Assembly (NCBI RefSeq): GCF_000300535.1
Contig: NZ_AMSH01000014.1
Location: 1 to 62,382, forward strand
DNA from: Bacillus xiamenensis
Lineage (GTDB): Bacteria; Bacillota; Bacilli; Bacillales; Bacillaceae
Length of the DNA: 62,382 nt
Reading direction: 5' to 3'
Under the pieces are notes generated by a model. It was not told the origin of the DNA. It worked only from the letters and a program-made list of their open reading frames with translations, and did not search any database. Both the position numbers and the translations under genes were made by a program. Of this stretch, positions 56,007 through 62,382 are shown in pieces; positions within the stretch are counted from its first letter, which is position 1; each line of letters begins with the position of its first letter.

Positions 56007-57443
56007 CTATAATCTTAACCATTTAGCCAGCATTTGATCTTTTTTCTCGAAATCATTTGCAATTTTATCTAAGAACCCGCCTATTTCTTCAAGATCTGAG
56101 ATTGCTAATTTTATTGAATCTATGAATGATTGTTCGGCATATATATCGTAAAAAATAGGACCCTTATCAAAAGATTGGTACAGATCTTCTATTGTATTAG
56201 AAACATCTTGAGCGTTAAGTTGATCATATAATCCACTCCCGACTTGACCCAAAAATTCAGTCTGAAGTTCAGACACTTTTTCATCGTGTTCTTGATAGGC
56301 GTTTTGGGCTTCTTTTTTTATTTTTCTCAGTTCTTGAATCATTGTTTCAATCTTTTCTGCCAGTTTTTTTGCGCTTTTAGGGTTTACTTTTATTTCCTCT
56401 CCTCCACCAATTACACCAGCGGGCAACATGGCGTCCAGATTTTTATCATATACTAGTTTTTTGCCATCTATATTTTTAACTTGACCATTATCATCGAAAA
56501 TAAAATTAGCTTCATTTAGTCCATGTGTATCTGGATTTTGTAAAATAACAGTACTTATAAAATAGGCAAGATTTTTCTCAATTTGGTCTCCTAATGAACC
56601 ATTCAACCTTTGATTTCGATTGAATCTCGACAAGGAAGGCTCTTTTGTGTATATTGTAGTCCCATTATGACGTTCATACTCATTCCAATAACCAGCACCG
56701 ACCATATCATCAGGATTGATGATAGACCTTACGTATGGATCGTACAATCCATCGTTTATTTCTTTTTGTTTTTCACTTGTGTGTAGTTTAACGATTGAAG
56801 GGCTGTTAAATGCGACAGCATAAATATCATTATTTACCGCACTGTACTCAGCTTCTGCACCACCTAAAGAATGACCAGTTGTCGAAACAATGGTCGATGT
56901 TCCATTATATTTCCTTTTAATCTCCTTCACGAGCTGATCTGCTTGATCGATTTGAGATGTTTTAGTAATCAGTTTATAATTTCCTGAAGTGAGTATTGCA
57001 TCTTGTGAAGGAGTTCCATTATACTTTCCTAGTGTTTTAGATGTATCTTTTGTATCTTTTTTAACGATGTAGTGAGACTCCTTTTTTGGATCACTTCCCA
57101 GAACAATGTTACTACCATCAGCTTTTACACCATCGGTGATTGGGTCTTTTCCAAGATCTGTTCCAGCAAAAGATACGACAACATTTTCTGGATTCTTCGA
57201 CTTAATCCACTTACCATTTTCCGACTTTTTCGCTTGTGATAATACAACTGCATCCAAACCAGTATCTACGTCAGTCTTTATTTTCTCAACGTACCAATAA
57301 GTTGAATTTGTTTTGGAAGAATTAATTCGAAAATATTCGTTATTCTGTAATTTTCGCTTAAGATAATTATAATTATAGGCTCTTTGACTCAATCTAAAAT
57401 ATGTTTCATCTGTAAGGCTAGAAGTACTAATTTGTTTACTCAA
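56007..57443 (-). CDS. Lipase with C-terminal helical targeting domain, candidate type VII toxin (TslA-like)
   Basis: This 478-aa protein has an N-terminal lipase class 3-like domain (about 1-315): FAGTD near 93, the nucleophile elbow GHSLGG with Ser192, Asp245/246 in IINPDDMVG and His307 in PDTHGL as likely triad. A helical region follows (about 355-478) rich in Lys/Glu with heptads, ending in KKDQMLAKWLRL. There is no signal peptide. The order toxin-then-helical domain is the reverse of LXG toxins and matches the Staphylococcus lipase TslA. TTG 57443 is the start, nine bases after AAAGGTG. The transcript continues into the small partner gene. Confidence 0.8.
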   Translation of the reverse strand: MSKQISTSSLTDETYFRLSQRAYNYNYLKRKLQNNEYFRINSSKTNSTYWYVEKIKTDVDTGLDAVVLSQAKKSENGKWIKSKNPENVVVSFAGTDLGKDPITDGVKADGSNIVLGSDPKKESHYIVKKDTKDTSKTLGKYNGTPSQDAILTSGNYKLITKTSQIDQADQLVKEIKRKYNGTSTIVSTTGHSLGGAEAEYSAVNNDIYAVAFNSPSIVKLHTSEKQKEINDGLYDPYVRSIINPDDMVGAGYWNEYERHNGTTIYTKEPSLSRFNRNQRLNGSLGDQIEKNLAYFISTVILQNPDTHGLNEANFIFDDNGQVKNIDGKKLVYDKNLDAMLPAGVIGGGEEIKVNPKSAKKLAEKIETMIQELRKIKKEAQNAYQEHDEKVSELQTEFLGQVGSGLYDQLNAQDVSNTIEDLYQSFDKGPIFYDIYAEQSFIDSIKLAISDLEEIGGFLDKIANDFEKKDQMLAKWLRL

Positions 57444-57496
57444 TATTTGCAGCACCTTTCATGTCATGTAAATATAGAAGGGAAAGGGATGATCTT

Positions 57497-57814
57497 TTGA
57501 AAAAAAACCTTATTATTCTATTATTGTTAATTATAACTTTTGGAGGACTGATTATGAAGCATCAATATGATGTCAATAAAGAAGAAAATGAAATTTTTGA
57601 AAAAGCAAAAAGTAAAATGACGGAATACCTTAAAAGTGAATACAAAGGTATTCAGGAAATTTCTTATTACGATGACTATTTTATTGATCCAACTGGAGGA
57701 GTGACTGTGGAGGGTTATCTTAATGGCGATAAAACAAAAAAATTTGATGGTCTATATGATCCTGTTAATGATAAAATAGGAAGCTCTTCTGTTGATGCAG
57801 AAGAAAAGTTCTAA
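57497..57814 (+). CDS. Membrane-anchored small protein, candidate immunity protein (DUF1433-like)
   Basis: This 105-aa protein has an N-terminal membrane anchor (about 4-20) and an extracytoplasmic domain containing PTGGVTVEGYLNGDKTKKFD, which I take as DUF1433-like. DUF1433 proteins, often lipoproteins, are linked to immunity against type VII lipase toxins. No lipobox Cys is present here, so it would be a single-pass membrane protein. TTG 57497 follows AAAGGGAT with good spacing; the frame also reaches ATG 57461. It is divergent from the lipase gene, 53 bases from start to start. Role inferred from context. Confidence 0.6.
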   Translation: MKKNLIILLLLIITFGGLIMKHQYDVNKEENEIFEKAKSKMTEYLKSEYKGIQEISYYDDYFIDPTGGVTVEGYLNGDKTKKFDGLYDPVNDKIGSSSVDAEEKF

Positions 57815-57965
57815 AATGATTCACACGAAGCACTAATTCTCAATTGAGTGTATGTTGGGTAAATTAAACTCAAACTTCTTATTACATAACTCGCAAGAAT
57901 AATATTACCTAATATATTTAGAATGGCAAAGTTGTAGTAATGAAAAATAGACATCTATTTAAAAC

Positions 57966-58007
57966 AACAAAAAACCTCCACGAATAGCTCATTTATTCGT
58001 GGAGGTT
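57966..58007 (-). terminator. Terminator of yutM
   Basis: An AACCTCCACGAATA arm pairs with its near-complement (TTATTCGTGGAGGTT), with T-run on the - strand. Confidence 0.88.
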
Positions 58008-58028
58008 CATCATATTAGACGCTCTTTC

Positions 58029-58391
58029 TTAACACTCCTCCGGCGTACCGGTATTCGTCGCCGTTCTAAAAGAAGAACCACACCCACATGATGCAATGGC
58101 GTTCGGATTGTCAATCGTGAAACCGCCGCCCATTAGTGATTGTTTGAAATCAATGATGGTGCCGTTCATGATATCAAGGCTTTCGGAGTCGACAAGGACC
58201 TTGATGCCGTGCTGTTCGAACTGCGTGTCTTTCTCTGAAACTTCATGGTCAAAGCCCATGCCGTATGAAAGTCCGCTGCAGCCGCCGCCTTTTACGCCCA
58301 CTCGAAGGAACGCATTTTCTTCTTCATGTTCTTTCATCATATCTTTAATCTGCAATGCAGCAGCTTCTGTAATCGTTACTGGTGTACTCAT
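58029..58391 (-). CDS. yutM: YutM, A-type iron-sulfur carrier (HesB/IscA family)
   Basis: This 120-aa Fe-S assembly protein carries the three conserved Cys: GGGCSGLSYGM (near 39) and the CGCGSSF pair near the C-terminus. It receives and delivers Fe-S clusters. ATG 58391 follows GGAGGGAT; an ATG two codons upstream overlaps the site and is rejected. It is in the same direction as dapF but 73 nt away. Confidence 0.93.
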   Translation of the reverse strand: MSTPVTITEAAALQIKDMMKEHEEENAFLRVGVKGGGCSGLSYGMGFDHEVSEKDTQFEQHGIKVLVDSESLDIMNGTIIDFKQSLMGGGFTIDNPNAIASCGCGSSFRTATNTGTPEEC

Positions 58392-58464
58392 GATCATCCC
58401 TCCTTTTGACTGGATGTTTCTTTTCAATTATAAACGTGATGATGCCTTTTCTCAAATAAATGGT

Positions 58465-59319
58465 TTAGAGATAAAATGTGCCGTCACAAATCGTTTCAGC
58501 AGGCCCTGTCATCAGCACATGGTCATTGTCTTTCCAGCGAATGATCAGGTCTCCGCCTGCTAGATGAACCGTCATGTCCGTCTCTTTTTTCGCATGTCCA
58601 TTCACAATCGTTGATACAGCCGCAGCGCACGCTCCCGTTCCGCAGGCTTGCGTAATCCCTGAACCTCTTTCCCACACGCGAAAATGCAGTTCCGTTTCAC
58701 TGACGCGTTCAACAAATTCTACATTGACGCCTTCTGGAAACATGTCATGCTTTTCAATGATGGGTCCAAGTGATTCAAGCGGCGCCTGTTCAATGTCTTC
58801 TAAATAGAAGACGATATGGGGATTCCCCATTGAAACAGCTGTTCCATTTAAGGTCGTCGTGCCAAAATCAAGCGGTTCATTAATCGTTGTACTGGCCGGT
58901 TCACCAAGCATCGGCATCGCTTCTTTTTCAAAACGAGGTTTACCCATATCTACTGTCACTAACTGAACGTGACCATCCTGCACATGAACAGTGGCTTCAA
59001 CGAGTCCTGACAATGTCTCAATTTGGAACGTCGTGTCTGTCACCATCTGATGCTCATACACATATTTCGCCACGCAGCGAAGCCCGTTGCCACAGTTTTT
59101 CCCCTCTGATCCATCATTGTTGAAAATACGCATCTTCACAGGTGCAACCTCTGATGGGCAAATGAGGATCATTCCGTCAGAACCGATTCCTGTATAAACA
59201 GAAGAAACGCGGGTCGCTATCTCTGACAGTTGCTCCTCTGGAAGCTGTTCCTTCATCTGATTGACGTATATATAATTATTTCCTAGTCCGTGCATTTTCG
59301 TGAATTGAAATGATGTCAT
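58465..59319 (-). CDS. dapF: DapF, diaminopimelate epimerase
   Basis: This 284-aa PLP-independent epimerase converts LL- to meso-diaminopimelate for lysine and cell-wall synthesis. It has the two active-site Cys in [10 protein letters not shown] (near 75) and [14 protein letters not shown] (near 221), plus a start [14 protein letters not shown] typical of the family. It is the yutL locus in B. subtilis. The upstream region has a TATAG-rich stretch around 59347 but no clear promoter. Confidence 0.96.
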   Translation of the reverse strand: MTSFQFTKMHGLGNNYIYVNQMKEQLPEEQLSEIATRVSSVYTGIGSDGMILICPSEVAPVKMRIFNNDGSEGKNCGNGLRCVAKYVYEHQMVTDTTFQIETLSGLVEATVHVQDGHVQLVTVDMGKPRFEKEAMPMLGEPASTTINEPLDFGTTTLNGTAVSMGNPHIVFYLEDIEQAPLESLGPIIEKHDMFPEGVNVEFVERVSETELHFRVWERGSGITQACGTGACAAAVSTIVNGHAKKETDMTVHLAGGDLIIRWKDNDHVLMTGPAETICDGTFYL

Positions 59320-59406
59320 GAGCGTCCTCCAAAAATGTTGTTTCTTTATAGTATAAAAGGAGTCGATTCAGGAGACAATCTTATCATCCCCCGTTTTTCA
59401 TACATA

Positions 59407-59440
59407 GAAGCTCTTTGCTGCCATGGCAAAGGGCTTTTAT
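59407..59440 (+). terminator. Orphan terminator-like hairpin upstream of dapF
   Basis: An AGCTCTTTGC arm pairs with GCAAAGGGCT (one G-T pair), followed by TTTTATTATG on the + strand. No coding gene on the + strand precedes it within 300 bases, so it may end a small RNA. Confidence 0.5.
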
Positions 59441-59553
59441 TATGCATATGCCTCTTTTTCTCTCGTGTGATGCTTCATTTTGATGATATTTTATTAGCAT
59501 AACATATTGAATGCGCTTTCTACATTTTCTCCTGAAAAATGGAAACTGAATAT

Positions 59554-59592
59554 ATGAAAAAAAATGCACCTCATGACCTATGTGGTGCATTT
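59554..59592 (-). terminator. Terminator of yuzB
   Basis: AAATGCACC and GGTGCATTT arms around a 13-nt loop overlap the yuzB stop. T-run follows on the - strand. Confidence 0.85.
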
Positions 59593-59827
59593 AAAACATG
59601 TCGTTTTCCTCTATAAAAGCATAAATACGCTCGACTAGCTGCTCTGCATTTTCTCCTGAAACAAATTCTCCATTCACAAGCGCAAATGGGGAGTCCATGC
59701 ATTTGCCGCAGTAGCTTAAACAGCCGTATTCCATGACATCTAGGTTTGGGTCTTTTTCAAGCTTCTCTTTTGCTTCTTGAGACCCTTGTGCAAGATTACT
59801 TACACAAAATTCGATCAGTGGAAACAC
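59591..59827 (-). CDS. yuzB: YuzB, small DUF1450 protein (thioredoxin/ferredoxin-like Cys motif)
   Basis: This 78-aa protein has [11 protein letters not shown] at the start and [16 protein letters not shown] in the middle, giving four Cys in a spacing like thioredoxin-like [2Fe-2S] proteins. It could bind a cluster; that is not proven. It sits close to other Fe-S and redox genes and is divergent from yutJ. Confidence 0.9.
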   Translation of the reverse strand: MFPLIEFCVSNLAQGSQEAKEKLEKDPNLDVMEYGCLSYCGKCMDSPFALVNGEFVSGENAEQLVERIYAFIEENDMF

Positions 59828-59980
59828 TGTGCTTCACCTCACATTTGCCTTACCATCCTACCGAAATTCCTTCTATTAGTCAAAACATGAGCATCAAATA
59901 AATCGTTACGCCTATTCCTCGTAAAATGTTTTACTATTTAGGACTAACTAATGAATATGTAGGTTATTTTGAAACAATTA

Positions 59981-60009
59981 TTGTGGTTTCACAGTAAATT
60001 CGATATAAT
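59981..60009 (+). promoter_or_regulatory. SigA-type promoter of yutJ
   Basis: TTGTGG, 17 bases and TATAAT lie upstream of yutJ, predicting a leader of about 68 bases. Confidence 0.75.
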
Positions 60010-60083
60010 TTTATTTGGTATTTTAACTTAAAGTTTTTTAGTATAAGTGTTTTTCAATGTCTAGGGGGAAAAGGAGAATCGTC

Positions 60084-61151
60084 ATGAAAAATTTAGTCTT
60101 GATCGGCGGAGGTTACGGGAATATGCGGGTTCTCCACCGCTTATTGCCAAATCAATTACCTGATGATGTCACTATCACATTAATTGATCGAAATCCTTAC
60201 CACTGTTTAAAAACAGAATATTATGCACTTGCTGCTGGAACGATCTCTGATCATCACATTCGAGTATCTTTTCCAGAGCATCCGAAGCTGGATATTCAAT
60301 ACGGGGAAGTAGAAAAAATTGATCTTGAAAACAAACAGATCTTATTCAGCGACCGAGAACCTATTTCATATGATGATACGGTGATTGGACTCGGCTGTGA
60401 GGACAAGTATCATAATGTCCCAGGTGCGAAAGAGCATACATACAGCATTCAAACCATTGATCAGTCAAGGCTTGCGTATAACAAATTAAACAATTTAAGT
60501 GCTGGCGCAACGGTTGGTATTGTCGGTGCTGGACTAAGCGGGGTAGAGCTAGCCAGTGAACTGCGAGAAAGCCGATCTGATTTAAACATTATTCTTTTTG
60601 ACCGAGGAGAGCTGATTCTATCAAGCTTCCCAAAAAGATTAAGTTTATATGTACAAAAATGGTTTGAAGAAAATGATGTGAAGATCATTAACTGTGCCAA
60701 TATTACGAAGGTTGAAGAAGGGGTTGTTTACAACCATGACGATGCGATTGAAGCAGATGCCATTGTGTGGACAGCAGGAATTCAGCCAAGTAAAGTGGTT
60801 CGAGATATGGATGTTGAAAAAGACGCACAAGGCCGTGTCGTCTTAACTCCTCATCACAATCTCCCTGGAGATGAGCATGTATATGTCGTAGGTGACTGCG
60901 CAAGCTTGCCGCACGCCCCAAGTGCACAGCTAGCCGAGGCACAGGCAGAACAAATTGTTCAATCCCTGCAAAAACGCTGGAAAAACGAGCCGCTTCCTGA
61001 GGCTTACCCGCAGTTTAAGCTAAAAGGGGTACTCGGCTCTTTAGGAAAAAAAGCTGGCTTTGGCTTAGTAGCAGATCGTCCGCTTGTTGGCCGTGTTCCA
61101 CGACTCTTAAAATCCGGGCTTCTTTGGATGTACAAACATCATAATGGCTAA
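60084..61151 (+). CDS. yutJ: YutJ, NADH dehydrogenase-like flavoprotein
   Basis: This 355-aa FAD oxidoreductase starts MKNLVLIGGGYGNMRV, has a second dinucleotide motif GATVGIVGAGLSGVELASEL near 147-166 and GDEHVYVVGDCASLPHAPSA toward the end. It is distantly related to YumB (about 9 kb upstream in this window) and probably oxidises NADH. ATG 60084 is supported by AAAGGAGAA; the nine codons upstream are leader. Confidence 0.92.
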   Translation: MKNLVLIGGGYGNMRVLHRLLPNQLPDDVTITLIDRNPYHCLKTEYYALAAGTISDHHIRVSFPEHPKLDIQYGEVEKIDLENKQILFSDREPISYDDTVIGLGCEDKYHNVPGAKEHTYSIQTIDQSRLAYNKLNNLSAGATVGIVGAGLSGVELASELRESRSDLNIILFDRGELILSSFPKRLSLYVQKWFEENDVKIINCANITKVEEGVVYNHDDAIEADAIVWTAGIQPSKVVRDMDVEKDAQGRVVLTPHHNLPGDEHVYVVGDCASLPHAPSAQLAEAQAEQIVQSLQKRWKNEPLPEAYPQFKLKGVLGSLGKKAGFGLVADRPLVGRVPRLLKSGLLWMYKHHNG

Positions 61152-61169
61152 ACTTTTGTGAATTTTTTC

Positions 61170-61201
61170 TCAAAGCTCCTTCCAAGCGAAGGAGCTTTTT
61201 C
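61170..61201 (+). terminator. Terminator of yutJ
   Basis: A 10-bp perfect stem (AAAGCTCCTT and complement) with a 7-nt loop is followed by TTTTTC. Confidence 0.9.
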
Positions 61202-61431
61202 TATGAAACGGCATATGCCGGTCGATGGGTTCTTTTGATCGGAGCAAGAGCAAGAATACAGTCTTTACGAAAAGTTCTCATGGTCTTCTTCGATAAACAA
61301 TACGCTTGTATGAGCTGGTCCGTTTGACGGTGTACAATGATTTTTCGTTTCGTGCATTCTCCGTTTTTTTTCATATAAATCATATCAATTGGTATTTGCT
61401 GATGAAGAGATTGGTTCAGTAAATAATTCAT
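61201..61431 (-). CDS. WYL-like mini-protein
   Basis: This 76-aa basic protein (MNYLLNQSLHQQIPIDMIYM, then CTKRKIIVHRQTDQLIQAYC and RTFRKDCILAL) resembles a free-standing WYL (Sm-like) module, in which the region near QAYCLSKKTMRTF would correspond to the core. WYL domains bind ligands or nucleic acids in regulators. ATG 61431 follows AAAGGAGCG by eight bases. No DNA-binding domain is attached. Confidence 0.65.
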   Translation of the reverse strand: MNYLLNQSLHQQIPIDMIYMKKNGECTKRKIIVHRQTDQLIQAYCLSKKTMRTFRKDCILALAPIKRTHRPAYAVS

Positions 61432-61532
61432 GATGCTCACGCTCCTTTCATTTTATTATAAACGAACAAGCGTTCTTTTTTCAACACAAAAAGGAACGTT
61501 TGTTCTATTTATTTTCTCAAAAAAAGAACAGC

Positions 61533-61862
61533 TTATTCACTGCTCTCTTTGTACCCGTATTTCTCCATTTCTTGATAAATGTCTTTTAATTTCGGATTGC
61601 CTTCTCCAACAATTTGATCCTCCACTAGGACAAGCGGATAAAAGAATTCATCATCAAGAATTCGTTCAGACCATTCTTTTTGGCGTTCATTTTCTGGCGG
61701 GTGCTCAATATCAATATATGTGATGCGAAACGGCTGATTCGGATATTTTCGTTTTAATGCTGCATCTAACCACTCAAATGTCTCTTTTGACGAAGGCATA
61801 TTTACGCAGCTAGCGCACAGTACATCTCTTCCATATACATAAAGATCAACGGTTTGTTTCAT
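61533..61862 (-). CDS. yuzD: YuzD, thioredoxin-like protein (DUF1462)
   Basis: This 109-aa protein has a thioredoxin-like fold with CASC near residue 16 (YGRDVLCASCVNMPSS) and FFYPLVLVEDQIVGEG containing the cis-Pro. It may be a disulfide reductase. It is divergent from the Fe-S scaffold gene yutI, as in B. subtilis. Confidence 0.9.
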   Translation of the reverse strand: MKQTVDLYVYGRDVLCASCVNMPSSKETFEWLDAALKRKYPNQPFRITYIDIEHPPENERQKEWSERILDDEFFYPLVLVEDQIVGEGNPKLKDIYQEMEKYGYKESSE

Positions 61863-61930
61863 TTGACAAGCCCCCTATTCTTTCTTTATTTTAGCTGATT
61901 TTTCTGTATGAAAAAAGTCAAAATCACTTT

Positions 61931-61958
61931 TTGTTTCAAGATGAGATTGTGCTATAAT
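61931..61958 (+). promoter_or_regulatory. Extended -10 promoter of yutI
   Basis: TTGTTT, 16 bases and TATAAT with TGC directly before the -10 (TGnTATAAT) lie about 90 bases upstream of the yutI start. Confidence 0.75.
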
Positions 61959-62046
61959 GAGAAGGAAACTTTGAAACCAATCAATAGATTTTTATCGTCC
62001 AGATGAATATAATGGTGATATGTTGTGAAAGGAGCGATTATATCTA

Positions 62047-62283
62047 ATGACTGAAGTCGAAATGAAAGACCAAGTACAGGAAGTACTGGACAAACTTCGT
62101 CCATTTCTATTACGTGATGGTGGAGACTGTGAGCTTGTAGACATTGAAGATGGCATTGTGAAATTACGTCTTCTTGGTGCATGCGGCAGCTGCCCAAGTT
62201 CAACCATTACATTAAAAGCCGGTATTGAGCGCGCATTATTAGAAGAAGTACCTGGCGTTGTAGAAGTTGAACAGGTTTTCTAA
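62047..62283 (+). CDS. yutI: YutI, NifU C-terminal-domain Fe-S protein
   Basis: This 78-aa protein of the NifU_C family has [20 protein letters not shown] and the cluster-binding CGSCPSS (CxxC). It is a small carrier or scaffold for Fe-S clusters, related to NfuA. AAAGGAG lies 12 bases before the ATG, slightly far, but no other in-frame start is nearby. A terminator follows. Confidence 0.94.
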   Translation: MTEVEMKDQVQEVLDKLRPFLLRDGGDCELVDIEDGIVKLRLLGACGSCPSSTITLKAGIERALLEEVPGVVEVEQVF

Positions 62284-62297
62284 TTTATATATGACAT

Positions 62298-62325
62298 GAA
62301 AACGACCCGATTTGGGTCGTTTCAG
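62298..62325 (+). terminator. Terminator of yutI
   Basis: A 9-bp perfect stem (AAACGACCC and complement) with a 5-nt loop has a short T-run in the second arm (GTTTC). Confidence 0.75.
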
Positions 62326-62382
62326 ATTGTTGACAAAGGGCTAAAATGATATTTATTTTAGAAATTTGTTTTATTTTATGAG

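Noticed and set aside
1..62382. CRISPR arrays, tRNA, rRNA, insertion sequences and prophage genes
   Set aside because: No regularly spaced repeats, cloverleaf genes, transposase or phage genes were found on reading both strands.

Overview
The window is a chromosomal segment of a low-to-moderate GC Bacillus. Gene content and order follow the B. subtilis yuf-mrp-com-deg-yue-yuk-yui-yum-yut stretch almost gene for gene. The exceptions (see below), together with the protein divergence, point to the B. pumilus / safensis / altitudinis group. That species call is an inference from memory of related genomes; no database search was run. No rRNA, tRNA, CRISPR array, insertion sequence or prophage was seen.

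Layout. 1-9.8 kb: yufK, the malate sensor pair malKR, the guanosine ABC importer nupNOPQ with a CodY-like operator, and the Na+/malate symporter maeN. 9.9-16.1 kb: yufS and the complete mrpABCDEFG Na+/H+ antiporter operon. 16.2-21.6 kb: the quorum-sensing locus yuxO-comA-comP-comX-comQ and degQ. comX has only 56 codons and is easy to miss. 21.6-31.4 kb: yuzC, the c-di-GMP phosphodiesterase pdeH, NAD salvage (pncB, pncA), small yue genes with a duplicated yueG, a permease, an exported lipase that looks inserted, an HD hydrolase and a short-chain reductase. 31.5-41.4 kb: a full type VII secretion (Yuk/Ess) operon, yukE-yukD-yukC-yukBA-yueB-yueC. 41.7-52.8 kb: adeR-ald, bioY behind a BirA-type operator, yuiF, pepA, yuiD, yuiC, yuiB, yuiA, yumB and yumC. 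52.8-58.0 kb: a variable block holding yuzG, an orphan exported protein, a MerR/TipAS regulator overlapping a zinc metallopeptidase gene, and a three-gene module built around a lipase with a C-terminal helical domain. 58.0-62.4 kb: yutM, dapF, yuzB, yutJ, a WYL-like mini-protein, yuzD and yutI, largely Fe-S and redox genes.

The most interesting item is the 55.7-57.8 kb module: an N-terminal lipase joined to a C-terminal helical domain, a small helical partner, and a divergent membrane-anchored small protein. It resembles the reverse-arrangement type VII lipase toxin system (TslA/TlaA/TilA) known from Staphylococcus. It lies about 14 kb from the type VII secretion operon that could export it. 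Other points worth following are the comQXP pherotype, an inverted repeat across the yukE promoter, a cluster of ComA-like half-sites upstream of degQ, the BirA, Fur and CodY-like boxes, and the two places where genes expected from B. subtilis are missing (dhb siderophore genes between ald and bioY; guaC/paiBA after yumC).
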